Source: Bacteroidia bacterium
GTDB taxonomy: Bacteria > Bacteroidota > Bacteroidia > Flavobacteriales > Flavobacteriaceae
Assembly: GCA_030432635.1 (NCBI GenBank)
Contig: JAUIMB010000014.1
Location: 1-64,000 of the forward strand
Direction of reading: 5' to 3'
Length of the DNA: 64,000 bases
Every line of letters begins with the position of its first letter. Within the stretch, counting starts at the first letter, position 1. Made by a program: the position numbers and the translations under genes. This document shows positions 17,401 to 26,345 of this stretch, piece after piece. The notes below the pieces were generated by a model that was not told the DNA's origin, ran no database searches, and was given only the letters and a program-made list of their open reading frames with translations.

Positions 17401-18026
17401 CCATAAACATTATTATTGCAGACGATCACCAATTGTTTATCGACGGTATAAAATCCATATTGTACAAGGCAATTGACATCACAACCATTGGTGAAGCCAA
17501 TAATGGTCTGGAAGTTCTTAAATTACTTGAAGATGGAATAACTCCAGATGTAATCCTTACGGATATTAGAATGCCAATAATAGATGGTATCCAATTGACA
17601 AAAACCATTTCTAAAACCTACCCAAATTTAAAAGTATTGGCATTGAGCATGTTTGATCAAACTGCTGACGTGATAGAAATGCTCAATGCAGGCGCCAAAG
17701 GTTATGTTACCAAGAATGTGGATAAATCTGAACTAATCGAAGCATTGCATACCTTGGTTAAAGGCAATTACTACATCAGCAAAAATCTCCCTTTTGACAT
17801 TCAGGACTGGTTTGAAAAGAAGCTAGGACATGCCCAAGAATCCAACTTAACCAAACGTGAAACGGAAATACTCCAACTCATTGCTAAAGGCAGAACTTCA
17901 ATTCAAATCGCCAAACACCTCAAATTAAGCAAATACACTATTGATACTCATCGAAAAAACATACACAAAAAGTTAGGTATAAAAAGTAATACAGGTTTGG
18001 TGAACTTTGCCCTGAACAATTTATAA
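17397..18026 (+). CDS. NarL/LuxR-family response regulator
   Basis: The 209-residue regulator has a receiver domain (1-120) with phospho-acceptor Asp56 in LTDIRMP and an acidic pair ADDH at the start, and a C-terminal GerE-type helix-turn-helix (about 147-205: LTKRETEILQLIAKG, SKYTIDTHRKNIHKKLG). It is coupled to the kinase upstream and is its likely phosphorylation partner. I infer that it binds the 8-2-8 palindromes at 15364 and 11581. Confidence 0.94.
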   Translation: MTINIIIADDHQLFIDGIKSILYKAIDITTIGEANNGLEVLKLLEDGITPDVILTDIRMPIIDGIQLTKTISKTYPNLKVLALSMFDQTADVIEMLNAGAKGYVTKNVDKSELIEALHTLVKGNYYISKNLPFDIQDWFEKKLGHAQESNLTKRETEILQLIAKGRTSIQIAKHLKLSKYTIDTHRKNIHKKLGIKSNTGLVNFALNNL

Positions 18027-18103
18027 AAACGAACACTTGGCTATAATCCTAAAAACCATCAAATAAAACACGCAACTGTGTTTGGTAATCAAATATTTAA
18101 TCG

Positions 18104-18111
18104 TAAATTTG
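18104..18111 (+). promoter_or_regulatory. promoter of the rplM-rpsI operon
   Basis: TAAATTTG at 18104-18111 with TTTG at 18081-18084, 19 nt apart, is a full match to the Bacteroidota -33/-7 layout. Transcription should begin near 18117. Confidence 0.75.
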
Positions 18112-18143
18112 CAAACTCTTTTTGAGAGAGACATGTTTAACCT

Positions 18144-18162
18144 GTCACGCCTTTTGCGTGGC
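18144..18162 (+). promoter_or_regulatory. hairpin in the rplM mRNA leader
   Basis: GTCACGC-CTTTT-GCGTGGC folds into a 7-bp stem with one G-T pair and a 5-nt loop, 18 nt before the rplM start. No T-run follows, so it is not a terminator. A role in autogenous control by ribosomal protein L13 is possible but inferred. Confidence 0.5.
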
Positions 18163-18179
18163 AATTAATAAAATTAAGT

Positions 18180-18635
18180 GTGGACACATTAAGCTACAAA
18201 ACGATGTCAGCAAACAAAGCTACTGTAAACAAAGAGTGGGTTTTGGTTGATGCTGAGAATCAAACGCTAGGTCGTTTAGCTTCAAAAGTAGCAATACTTT
18301 TAAGAGGCAAGCACAAGACTAACTTCACACCACATGTTGATTGCGGAGATAATGTTATTGTTATCAATGCTGAAAAAATCAACTTAACAGGTAACAAATG
18401 GACGGAGAAGACATACATTCGTCACACAGGTTATCCAGGTGGTCAAAGAAGTTTGTCTGCGACAGAGTTGTTTGGGAAAAACCCAGCAAGACTCGTTGAA
18501 AAATCAGTAAAAGGAATGCTCCCTAAAAACAAGTTAGGTGCAGATTTATTCCGTAACTTAAATGTCGTTGTGGGTTCTGAGCACAAACACGAAGCTCAAA
18601 AACCAAAAGCAATCGACCTAAACCAAATTAACTAA
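18180..18635 (+). CDS. rplM: 50S ribosomal protein L13
   Basis: This 151-residue large-subunit protein is recognised by DAENQTLGRLASKVA, LRGKHKTNFTPHVDCGD and KSVKGMLPKNKLG. The start is a GTG, giving MDTLSYKT, which is the usual N-terminus of Bacteroidota L13; the first ATG would remove eight conserved residues. Its TAA stop overlaps the ATG of rpsI by one base, the conserved L13-S9 arrangement. Confidence 0.98.
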   Translation: MDTLSYKTMSANKATVNKEWVLVDAENQTLGRLASKVAILLRGKHKTNFTPHVDCGDNVIVINAEKINLTGNKWTEKTYIRHTGYPGGQRSLSATELFGKNPARLVEKSVKGMLPKNKLGADLFRNLNVVVGSEHKHEAQKPKAIDLNQIN

Positions 18636-19021
18636 TGGAAGTAATTCACAAAATCGGCCGTAGAAAGACGGCTGTTGCCCGTGTGTACGTTGCCCAAGGA
18701 AAAGGTAACATCACGGTGAACAAAAAAGACATGGCGGTTTATTTTCCGACTGCAACCTTGCAGTATAAGGTAAACCAACCTTTAACCATGACTAACAATG
18801 ATGGCAACTTTGATATTACAGTAAACGTTTACGGTGGAGGCATTACAGGCCAAGCCGAAGCGATCCGTTTAGCATTATCTCGTGCAATGTGCGAAGTAGA
18901 TGCAGAAAACAGAGCAATATTAAAGCCAGAAGGATTATTGACAAGAGACCCAAGAATGGTTGAGCGTAAGAAATTCGGACAGAAGAAAGCGCGTAAGAAA
19001 TTCCAGTTCTCTAAACGTTAA
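18635..19021 (+). CDS. rpsI: 30S ribosomal protein S9
   Basis: This 128-residue small-subunit protein has the signature GGGITGQAEAIRLALSRA and the basic C-terminal tail ending FSKR, which reaches the decoding centre and contacts tRNA. It is translationally coupled to rplM through an overlapping stop and start. Confidence 0.98.
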   Translation: MEVIHKIGRRKTAVARVYVAQGKGNITVNKKDMAVYFPTATLQYKVNQPLTMTNNDGNFDITVNVYGGGITGQAEAIRLALSRAMCEVDAENRAILKPEGLLTRDPRMVERKKFGQKKARKKFQFSKR

Positions 19022-19070
19022 TCCCATCTTTTTTATTATTCTGGATTTTCTTCGGAATATAAAAACACAC

Positions 19071-19129
19071 AAAGCTGTTCTGGTCAAACATCAGAACAGC
19101 TTTAATTAAAAAACCTGAAAAGTTCAGGT
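19071..19129 (+). promoter_or_regulatory. two hairpins between rpsI and rpsB
   Basis: A perfect 12-bp stem (19071-19082 with 19092-19103, 9-nt loop) is followed by a second 7-bp stem (19113-19119 with 19123-19129, 3-nt loop). Neither has a long T-run: the first is followed by only TTTAATTAAA. They could partly terminate the rplM-rpsI message or form a leader that controls S2 synthesis. Confidence 0.55.
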
Positions 19130-19219
19130 ACCAGTTTAGCATCTAAATGATCAAGGCGATCTGATAATACAGAGACCACTTGAGCATTGCTAATTTAACA
19201 GAACGTAAACTATAACAAC

Positions 19220-20005
19220 ATGGAAGCAGTAAAAGTCAAAGACTTACTCGAAGCAGGTGTACACTTCGGTCACCTCACAAGAAAATGGGATCCAAACATG
19301 GCTCCTTACATTTATATGGAACGTAACGGTATCCATATTATCAACCTATACAAAACACAAGCAAAAATTCAGGAAACTGGAGATGCATTGCGCAAAATTG
19401 CAGCCTCTGGAAAGAAAATCCTATTTGTTGCTACAAAAAAACAAGCGAAAGATATTGTTGCTGAAAAGGCAGGTGCGGTAAACATGCCATACATCACTGA
19501 AAGATGGCCAGGCGGAATGTTAACCAACTTCGTAACTATCAGAAAAGCCGTAAAGAAAATGGCCATGATCGATCGTATGAAGAAAGATGGAACATTCAAC
19601 TCTCTTTCTAAAAAAGAGCGTTTGCAAGTAGATCGTCAACGTGCAAAATTAGAGAAGAACTTAGGTTCTATTGCTGATATGACACGTCTTCCAGGCGCAT
19701 TGTTCGTTGTGGACATCAAACGTGAACACATTGCGATCAAGGAAGCTCAAAAATTAAACATCCCAATCTTTGCGATGGTCGATACAAATTCTGATCCTCG
19801 TGAGGTGGATTATTTAATTCCTTCGAACGATGACGCCTCTAAATCCATCAATTGTATTATGTCTGTGGTAACATCAGCAGTTGCAGATGGATTGGCTGAC
19901 CGTAAATCGGAAAAAGCCGAGAAAGATGCTAAGAGTGAGAAATCGCCAGCAGCTAAAAAAGAAGTGAAAGCAAAAGTTGCCGTTGCCGCTAACGAAGAAG
20001 AATAA
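19220..20005 (+). CDS. rpsB: 30S ribosomal protein S2
   Basis: The 261-residue product carries the S2 hallmarks LLEAGVHFGHLTRKW, ERWPGGMLTNF and the central coiled-coil region, ending in VVDIKREHIAIKEA and DTNSDP. A Lys/Ala/Glu-rich tail of about 30 residues extends the C-terminus, as is common in Bacteroidota. It is followed by tsf, the usual pairing. Confidence 0.98.
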   Translation: MEAVKVKDLLEAGVHFGHLTRKWDPNMAPYIYMERNGIHIINLYKTQAKIQETGDALRKIAASGKKILFVATKKQAKDIVAEKAGAVNMPYITERWPGGMLTNFVTIRKAVKKMAMIDRMKKDGTFNSLSKKERLQVDRQRAKLEKNLGSIADMTRLPGALFVVDIKREHIAIKEAQKLNIPIFAMVDTNSDPREVDYLIPSNDDASKSINCIMSVVTSAVADGLADRKSEKAEKDAKSEKSPAAKKEVKAKVAVAANEEE

Positions 20006-20029
20006 ACAACTCTATTACACAAAAAAATC

Positions 20030-20078
20030 AGTCGTTTAGTTTTTATTCTTTCGAAATTTTAAACTAAGCGACTTTTTT
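20030..20078 (+). terminator. terminator/attenuator between rpsB and tsf
   Basis: A 13-bp stem (20030-20042 with 20061-20073, one mismatch-free core AGTCG..CGACT) with an 18-nt loop is followed by a T-run. It lies only about 20 nt before tsf, so it may lower rather than stop read-through into tsf. Confidence 0.75.
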
Positions 20079-20093
20079 AAATTTTATAACATT

Positions 20094-21068
20094 ATGGAAA
20101 ATACTGTAAAAATTACAGCCGCAGAAGTAAATAAATTAAGACAAGCTACAGGCGCTGGAATGATGGATTGCAAAAAAGCACTAGTTGAAGCTGGTGGTGA
20201 TTTTGACAAAGCTATCGAAGTGCTTCGTAAAAAAGGTCAAAAAGTTGCTGAGAAAAGAGCCGACAGAGACTCTTCTGAAGGTGCTGCAATCGCAAAAGTA
20301 AATGCTGATAACACTTCAGGCGTAGCTATCGTTTTAGGATGTGAAACAGATTTCGTTGGAAAAAATGAAAACTTCGTAGCATTAGCAAACGAATTGGCTG
20401 AAGTTGCTTTAAATTATAATACTAAAGAAGAATTTTTAAATGCTGATTTCGGTGGCATGACTGTGGCCGAAAAACTAACAGAACAAACTGGTGTCATCGG
20501 TGAAAAACTTGACATCACAGCCTTTGAAAAACTTGACGCACCATACGTAGGACAGTATGTCCACATCAACAAAATTGCGGCTATAGTTGGTTTATCTGCA
20601 AAAGTTGATAACGTTGAAGTATTGGTTAAAGATGTTGCAATGCAGGTTGCTTCAATGGGAGCAACGTCATTATCTTACAAAGATTTTGATCCTGCTTATG
20701 TAGCTTCTGAAACTGAAGCACGTATTGCTGCTATTGAAAAAGACAACGAAGAGTTGGCGCGTTTAGGGAAAACATTGAAAAATGTACCTAAATACATCTC
20801 AATGGCTCAGTTAACACCAGAAGTTATGGCTGAAGCAGAAGAAGCTATGAAAGCCGAACTTAAGGCTGAAGGAAAGCCAGAACAAATCTGGGATAGAATT
20901 CTTCCAGGGAAAATGGAACGTTTCATTTCCGATAACACCACTCTAGATCAAGAGCAGTGCTTATTGGATCAGAAGTTCATTAAGGATGAGAAGAAAACTG
21001 TAGCCGAATATGTAAAATCTTATGGTGATGTTGAAGTTACCGGATTTAAACGTGCTACTGTAGGATAA
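20094..21068 (+). CDS. tsf: translation elongation factor Ts
   Basis: The 324-residue factor exchanges GDP for GTP on EF-Tu. The N-terminal UBA-like module (VNKLRQATGAGMMDCKKALVEAGGD type motif, about 8-35) and the core ETDFVGKNENFVALA and QVASMGA motifs are clear. It is about 40 residues longer than the E. coli protein owing to an insertion after about residue 190, typical for this phylum. Confidence 0.98.
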   Translation: MENTVKITAAEVNKLRQATGAGMMDCKKALVEAGGDFDKAIEVLRKKGQKVAEKRADRDSSEGAAIAKVNADNTSGVAIVLGCETDFVGKNENFVALANELAEVALNYNTKEEFLNADFGGMTVAEKLTEQTGVIGEKLDITAFEKLDAPYVGQYVHINKIAAIVGLSAKVDNVEVLVKDVAMQVASMGATSLSYKDFDPAYVASETEARIAAIEKDNEELARLGKTLKNVPKYISMAQLTPEVMAEAEEAMKAELKAEGKPEQIWDRILPGKMERFISDNTTLDQEQCLLDQKFIKDEKKTVAEYVKSYGDVEVTGFKRATVG

Positions 21069-21092
21069 TCACTTTCCTTTCCATACAAATCA

Positions 21093-21119
21093 AACCTCTC
21101 TTCCCTGAGAGGTTTTTTT
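21093..21119 (+). terminator. terminator after tsf
   Basis: An 8-bp stem (AACCTCTC / GAGAGGTT) with a 6-nt loop is followed by seven T. Confidence 0.85.
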
Positions 21120-21156
21120 ATGTCCAAATTCTACTTTTCTAAATTACAATTATGAT

Positions 21157-21164
21157 TATATTTG
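21157..21164 (+). promoter_or_regulatory. -7 promoter element of pyrH
   Basis: TATATTTG is a perfect TAnnTTTG match 17 nt before the first pyrH ATG. Confidence 0.7.
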
Positions 21165-21181
21165 CTAAACTTTCAACATAA

Positions 21182-21892
21182 ATGATGAAGTACAAAAGAA
21201 TCCTACTCAAACTTTCTGGCGAAGCACTTATGGGATCACGTCAATATGGTATTGACCCTGAACGTTTAGCAGAATACGCCAAGGATATAAAGGAAATTAC
21301 CGATTTAGGAGTAGAAGTAGCCATTGTTATTGGAGGCGGAAACATTTTTAGAGGTGTTGCTGGTGCCATGAATGGTATGGATCGTGTTCAAGGTGATCAT
21401 ATGGGAATGCTGGCCACTGTAATCAATGGATTAGCCCTACAAAACGCCTTGGAAGACGCAGGTGTAAAAACACGTTTGCAAACAGCTATTAAAATCAATG
21501 AAGTTGCAGAGCCTTTTATAAGACGGAAAGCCATGAGTCATTTAAGTAAAGGTCGTGTGGTAATTTTTGGAGGAGGAACAGGCAATCCTTATTTTACGAC
21601 AGACTCTGCTGCTGTTCTAAGAGCGATTGAAATTGAAGCTGATGTCATTCTAAAAGGTACTCGCGTAGATGGTATTTACACAGCCGACCCTGAAAAGGAT
21701 CTTAACGCAGTTAAATTTGATCATATCTCCTTTGACGATGTCCTACGTAAAGGCTTGAAAGTAATGGATACCACTGCGTTTACCCTAAGTCAAGAAAATA
21801 AACTCCCAATCATAGTATTCGACATGAATAAAAAAGGGAATCTACTCAAAGTGGTTTCTGGGGAAAATATTGGTACCAAAGTCAATTTATAA
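21182..21892 (+). CDS. pyrH: UMP kinase
   Basis: The 236-residue amino-acid-kinase-fold enzyme phosphorylates UMP to UDP. Motifs: [37 protein letters not shown], and [18 protein letters not shown]. Two consecutive ATG codons are possible starts. It precedes frr by 49 nt, the conserved pyrH-frr pair. Confidence 0.98.
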   Translation: MMKYKRILLKLSGEALMGSRQYGIDPERLAEYAKDIKEITDLGVEVAIVIGGGNIFRGVAGAMNGMDRVQGDHMGMLATVINGLALQNALEDAGVKTRLQTAIKINEVAEPFIRRKAMSHLSKGRVVIFGGGTGNPYFTTDSAAVLRAIEIEADVILKGTRVDGIYTADPEKDLNAVKFDHISFDDVLRKGLKVMDTTAFTLSQENKLPIIVFDMNKKGNLLKVVSGENIGTKVNL

Positions 21893-21941
21893 TATTTGGC
21901 TTATTTTTTGGTAGGCATTTTACAACATAAAGTTTTTAACT

Positions 21942-22496
21942 ATGAATGAAGACATAAAATTTATACTGGACGCGGCTCAAGAATCAATGAATGCAGCATT
22001 AAAACATCTCGAAAAACAATTCGTAAACATTCGAGCTGGTAAGGCAAGTCCTGCAATGTTAGGTAGTGTCATGGTCGATTATTATGGTACGCAAACGCCT
22101 CTAAACCAAGTTGCCAATGTTAACACTCCTGACGGAAGGACCATTACTGTCCAACCTTGGGAAAAGAGCATGCTTCAGGAAATTGAGCGTGGCATATTAG
22201 TCGCTAATTTAGGATTTAACCCTATGAGCAATGGTGAATCGATAATCATTAATGTCCCACCATTGACCGAAGAGCGCAGACTTCAATTAACGAAACAAGC
22301 AAAGGCTGAAGCTGAAGACGCTAAAGTTGGTGTAAGAAACGCACGAAAGGAAGCAAACAATGATTTAAAAGATTTGGACATTTCTGAAGATCAACAAAAA
22401 AATGCTGAAATTGATATACAACAAATGACAGACAAGTACGTTAAAAACATTGACGCTATTTTTGAGGTCAAGGAAAAAGAAATCATGACTGTATAA
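21942..22496 (+). CDS. frr: ribosome recycling factor
   Basis: The 184-residue factor splits post-termination ribosomes together with EF-G. The family segments FVNIRAGKASPAML, ITVQPWEKSM and RLQLTKQAKAEAEDAKV are present, and length is normal (about 185). Confidence 0.98.
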   Translation: MNEDIKFILDAAQESMNAALKHLEKQFVNIRAGKASPAMLGSVMVDYYGTQTPLNQVANVNTPDGRTITVQPWEKSMLQEIERGILVANLGFNPMSNGESIIINVPPLTEERRLQLTKQAKAEAEDAKVGVRNARKEANNDLKDLDISEDQQKNAEIDIQQMTDKYVKNIDAIFEVKEKEIMTV

Positions 22497-22501
22497 TCTT
22501 C

Positions 22502-22531
22502 AAAAAGCGACATATCCCAAGTCGCTTTTTT
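22502..22531 (+). terminator. terminator after frr
   Basis: A 10-bp stem (AAAAAGCGAC / GTCGCTTTTT) with a 9-nt loop and T-run. Confidence 0.9.
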
Positions 22532-22554
22532 AATTCATTTCTTAAACCACCACA

Positions 22555-23832
22555 ATGCATAAGTTTTGTTGTATAGTTTTCATGACTCTATTGACTTGTG
22601 CATTACATTCACAAGAATCCATTGCGACAGGTGATTCAACCAAAGTCGCGAAAGACTCGTTACGAAAAAGAGCATTCCTCAGACAATTGGGCAATGGGTT
22701 TTTCCCAACCAAATTTGTTAATGTAGACCTCAAATACCTCATTAAGTACAATCAATACGAAGGCCTGCGAACAGGTATTGGAGGTGAAACGAGTACTGAC
22801 TTCTCTGAAAGGTATAGGATTAACAGCTATGTCGTTTATGGGTTTCGCGACCATAGATTCAAATACAAAATTGGTGGAGGATTTCGCGTTAACAAGTCGA
22901 CAAACACATGGGTAAATCTATCCTATACCGACGATTTACAAGAATCTGGTAGCTCTGTGTATTTGACTGATAAGCGATTCTTTTCTTTTTTTGAACCACG
23001 CTTATTGAACATTGACCTTTTCCATAAACACATAACCAAGGCGGTTTCAATCGAACATCAATTTTCCAATCATTTGGTCAGCGAAGCTGAATTCGCGATT
23101 AGTAAAATAGAACCCACATATGAGTATCAATTTAATGTTGACGGTCGATTATTTGAACAATTTGATATTAGTACAGGAAAATTAGCATTACAATGGAGCC
23201 CTTTCAGCACGTTTGAAATTGTGGAAGACGAAGTGAACGAAACCAAAACCGGTTACCCTAAATTTTCATTGCAATACACCAAAAGCATTAAAGGTATTGC
23301 CAAAAGTGATTTTAATTTTTCAAAAGTGGATTTTAGAACCGTACATCGTTTTGTTTTTAATAACGACGTTTTTACCGAAGCGACTTTGAGCAGTGGTTTT
23401 GCTATTGGCAAAACACCACTTACTCATTTGTACCATGCTTATCCCAACAATATCAATAAGGAAACGGTATTGCAACGCTTTTCTGTAGCTGGAATTAACA
23501 GTTTCGAAACCATGTATTTTAATGAGTTTTTTTCAGATCGATTTGCAACTTTGCAAATCAAGCATTTCGTAAAACCTTTTAAAATCACTGAGCGATACAG
23601 ACCTCAACTCGTTCTTATTTCCCGATTCGCCTTGGGTGATATGAACAATATCAATCGACACCAACATATTTCCTTTGGAACTCTTGAAAAAGGGTACTCT
23701 GAAGCAGGTTTCGAAATCAATAGATTACTTTTTGGATTCGGACTCAGTTTTGCCTATCGATATGGTGGTTACCACTTACCTTCCTTAGCAGATAACTTTG
23801 CCGCAAAATTCACTTTTAACGTAACGTTATAA
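22555..23832 (+). CDS. outer-membrane beta-barrel protein, DUF5686-like
   Basis: This 425-residue protein has a signal peptide (MHKFCCIVFMTLLTCALHSQ) and then alternating aromatic/polar strands typical of an outer-membrane barrel, ending in Phe-rich strands (AAKFTFNVTL). The pattern (YNQYEGLRTGIGG, RINSYVVYGFRDHRFKYKIGG, FNEFFSDRFATLQIKHFV) resembles the C-terminal barrel half of DUF5686 proteins, which are often about 800 residues with an N-terminal carboxypeptidase-regulatory-like domain. Here that N-terminal half is missing, so it is a short version with its own signal peptide. The function is unknown. Confidence 0.7.
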   Translation: MHKFCCIVFMTLLTCALHSQESIATGDSTKVAKDSLRKRAFLRQLGNGFFPTKFVNVDLKYLIKYNQYEGLRTGIGGETSTDFSERYRINSYVVYGFRDHRFKYKIGGGFRVNKSTNTWVNLSYTDDLQESGSSVYLTDKRFFSFFEPRLLNIDLFHKHITKAVSIEHQFSNHLVSEAEFAISKIEPTYEYQFNVDGRLFEQFDISTGKLALQWSPFSTFEIVEDEVNETKTGYPKFSLQYTKSIKGIAKSDFNFSKVDFRTVHRFVFNNDVFTEATLSSGFAIGKTPLTHLYHAYPNNINKETVLQRFSVAGINSFETMYFNEFFSDRFATLQIKHFVKPFKITERYRPQLVLISRFALGDMNNINRHQHISFGTLEKGYSEAGFEINRLLFGFGLSFAYRYGGYHLPSLADNFAAKFTFNVTL

Positions 23833-23879
23833 TTGTGATAATATATTGCTTATTTAAGTACTTATACCTTGCTTTTTGC

Positions 23880-23887
23880 TAACTTTG
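23880..23887 (+). promoter_or_regulatory. -7 promoter element
   Basis: TAACTTTG fits TAnnTTTG, 19 nt before the start of the exporter gene. Confidence 0.6.
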
Positions 23888-23906
23888 CGCCTCGTTTAGT
23901 TCGCAC

Positions 23907-26315
23907 ATGTTTAAATTATTCACAAAAGATTTTTGGGAAGTTGTTGCACGACTGATTTTACGCAACAAAATAGGCATTCTTATTGCCATTATTCTGGCTA
24001 CCCTCTTCTTTAGTTACCAGTGGAAACATATGCGATTCACCTATACGGAAGCTAATTTGCTTCCAGATGACCACGATGTCAACCTTACCTACAATGAGTT
24101 TTTAGAGGTTTTTGGTGAAGAAGGGAATTTGATTATTCTTGGTGTCAAGGACTCTACCCTTTTTTCTGTGGAAAAGCTAAACGCCTGGAATCAACTTTCA
24201 GAAGACTTTAAGGCATTCGATGAAGTTGAAACAGTCGTGTCTATCGGTGATTTGCAAAAATTGGTGAAAAACAACTCCGAAGAACGCTTTGACCTTGTGC
24301 CTTTTATCAAGGACTCCATAACATCTATTGAACAAATTGATAAGCTCCAGGAAGAGTTGTTTAAAAAATATCCCTTCTACGACAACTTCTTGTTCAATGC
24401 AGAAACCAAAACCATCCGAACAGCCATATATCTGAAAAAGGATATTGTTAATACTTCCATAAGAAAAGACTTTATTCTTTACACTTTAAAAGATGAAATT
24501 GATGCGTTCGAAACACAAACCGATTTGACCGTTCGTGTCTCGGGAATGCCTTACATTCGAACTCTCAATTCACAAAACATTGTTGATGAAATCGGACTCT
24601 TTATTGGATTGGCATTAGGTGTAACGTCACTTATTTTCTTTTTCTTTTTTAGATCCTTTAGAGCGACATTTATTTCACTCATCGTAGTATGTGTTGGTGT
24701 GATGTGGACCTTCGGAATATTAGGTCTACTCAAATATGAAATTACCGTATTAACAGCGTTGATTCCACCTCTGATCATTGTCATCGGAATTCCGAATTGT
24801 ATTTTCCTTATTAATAAATACCAACACGAAGTTAAACTTCATGGAAATAAGGTGAAATCATTGCAACGCGTCATTACCAAAATAGGAAATGCGACCTTGA
24901 TGACCAATGTGACCACAGCATCGGGTTTTGCCACATTTATTTTAACAGAAAGTAAGCTTCTCAAGGAGTTTGGTATTGTTGCTTCATTGAGTATTCTTGC
25001 CATTTTCCTGTTATGTCTTTTCGTCATCCCTATCATTTATACCTTTTTACCTTACCCTAAAGACCGACACCTTGAACATCTCAACAAACGTTGGATTGGT
25101 GGTTTTGTAGACTGGATCGAACGTATGGTACGTGAGCAAAAAATCGCAATATATGTAACTTCTTTCGTCGTTATTATTGTAAGCATCATTGGCATTTATA
25201 AGATCAAAATCTCAGGAAGCCTTATTGAGGATATGCCACAAGAAGAAGCCTTTTTTAAAGACATTCGCTTTTTTGAAGAAGAGTTTGATGGTATTATGCC
25301 TTTGGAAATCATGGTCGACACCAAACGTAAAAAAGGTGTAATGAAGTTAAGTACGCTGAAAAAAATGGAACAGCTCGAAGACCTCATCGATGAAACACCC
25401 GAACTGTCACGACCAATATCTGTGGTAAGCCTTGTAAAATATAGCAAACAAGCCTACTACAATGGTAACCCTAAATATTATCAATTACCGACAAGTCAAG
25501 AGAACAGTTTTATTTTGTCGTACGCCAAAAACTCATCTTCTAATGTAGACCTTCTTAAGAATTTTGTGGACAGCACTGGACAATATGCACGTATCACGAC
25601 ATTCATGAAGGATATCGGTACTGATAAAATGGAACGTATACAAGAGGATCTTCAACATAAAATTAATAAAGTATTCCAACCTAAAGATCGTTACAATGTC
25701 ATCATGACTGGGAAAGCCTTGGTTTTTCAAAAAGGCACGAAATATCTGGTAAAAAACCTTGCGATTTCCTTGTCCTTGGCCATTCTATTGATTTCCTTGT
25801 TTATGGCTTATATGTTTCGTTCGTTTCGAATGATTGTCGTTTCCTTAATTCCTAACGTACTACCATTGGTAATTACGGCAGGACTTATGGGATACTTAGG
25901 CGTACCAATTAAACCATCGACGATATTAGTGTTTAGTATTGCCTTCGGAATTTCTGTTGACGATACCATTCACTTTTTGGCAAAATACCGACAAGAACTT
26001 CAAGCGAATCATTGGAAAATACGTAAATCGGTTTACAGAGCCTTACGAGAAACAGGCGTAAGTATGTTCTACACATCTATCGTATTATTCTTCGGATTCA
26101 TCGTTTTTACAACCTCTAGCTTTGGTGGAACCGTCGCTTTGGGTGCATTGGTTTCTGCCACCTTATTGTTCGCAATGTTGTCCAATTTATTATTGCTCCC
26201 TTCATTGTTATTGTCGCTTGAACGTAGCATTGCCAACAAGGAAGTGATGCGCGAACCTTCGATCAACATTATTCCTGATGAAGATGAGGACACTTCCGAA
26301 GAAAAAAACCGTTAA
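23907..26315 (+). CDS. RND-superfamily (MMPL/HpnN-like) exporter
   Basis: The 802-residue protein has two repeats of one membrane helix, a large periplasmic domain and five more helices, about 12 segments in all. The motif GISVDDTIHFLAKYR in the second half and the matching position in the first are typical of MMPL-type RND proteins, which move lipids or hydrophobic compounds out of the inner membrane using the proton gradient. It has no adaptor or TolC gene beside it, unlike the tripartite operon at 56139-62899. An acidic C-terminal tail (PDEDEDTSEEK) is cytoplasmic. The substrate is unknown. Confidence 0.88.
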   Translation: MFKLFTKDFWEVVARLILRNKIGILIAIILATLFFSYQWKHMRFTYTEANLLPDDHDVNLTYNEFLEVFGEEGNLIILGVKDSTLFSVEKLNAWNQLSEDFKAFDEVETVVSIGDLQKLVKNNSEERFDLVPFIKDSITSIEQIDKLQEELFKKYPFYDNFLFNAETKTIRTAIYLKKDIVNTSIRKDFILYTLKDEIDAFETQTDLTVRVSGMPYIRTLNSQNIVDEIGLFIGLALGVTSLIFFFFFRSFRATFISLIVVCVGVMWTFGILGLLKYEITVLTALIPPLIIVIGIPNCIFLINKYQHEVKLHGNKVKSLQRVITKIGNATLMTNVTTASGFATFILTESKLLKEFGIVASLSILAIFLLCLFVIPIIYTFLPYPKDRHLEHLNKRWIGGFVDWIERMVREQKIAIYVTSFVVIIVSIIGIYKIKISGSLIEDMPQEEAFFKDIRFFEEEFDGIMPLEIMVDTKRKKGVMKLSTLKKMEQLEDLIDETPELSRPISVVSLVKYSKQAYYNGNPKYYQLPTSQENSFILSYAKNSSSNVDLLKNFVDSTGQYARITTFMKDIGTDKMERIQEDLQHKINKVFQPKDRYNVIMTGKALVFQKGTKYLVKNLAISLSLAILLISLFMAYMFRSFRMIVVSLIPNVLPLVITAGLMGYLGVPIKPSTILVFSIAFGISVDDTIHFLAKYRQELQANHWKIRKSVYRALRETGVSMFYTSIVLFFGFIVFTTSSFGGTVALGALVSATLLFAMLSNLLLLPSLLLSLERSIANKEVMREPSINIIPDEDEDTSEEKNR

Positions 26316-26320
26316 ACATT

Positions 26321-26328
26321 TATATTTG
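26321..26328 (+). promoter_or_regulatory. -7 promoter element of asnS
   Basis: TATATTTG, a perfect TAnnTTTG match, lies 17 nt before the asnS start. Confidence 0.7.
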
Positions 26329-26345
26329 CATAAAATTTCAGACTA

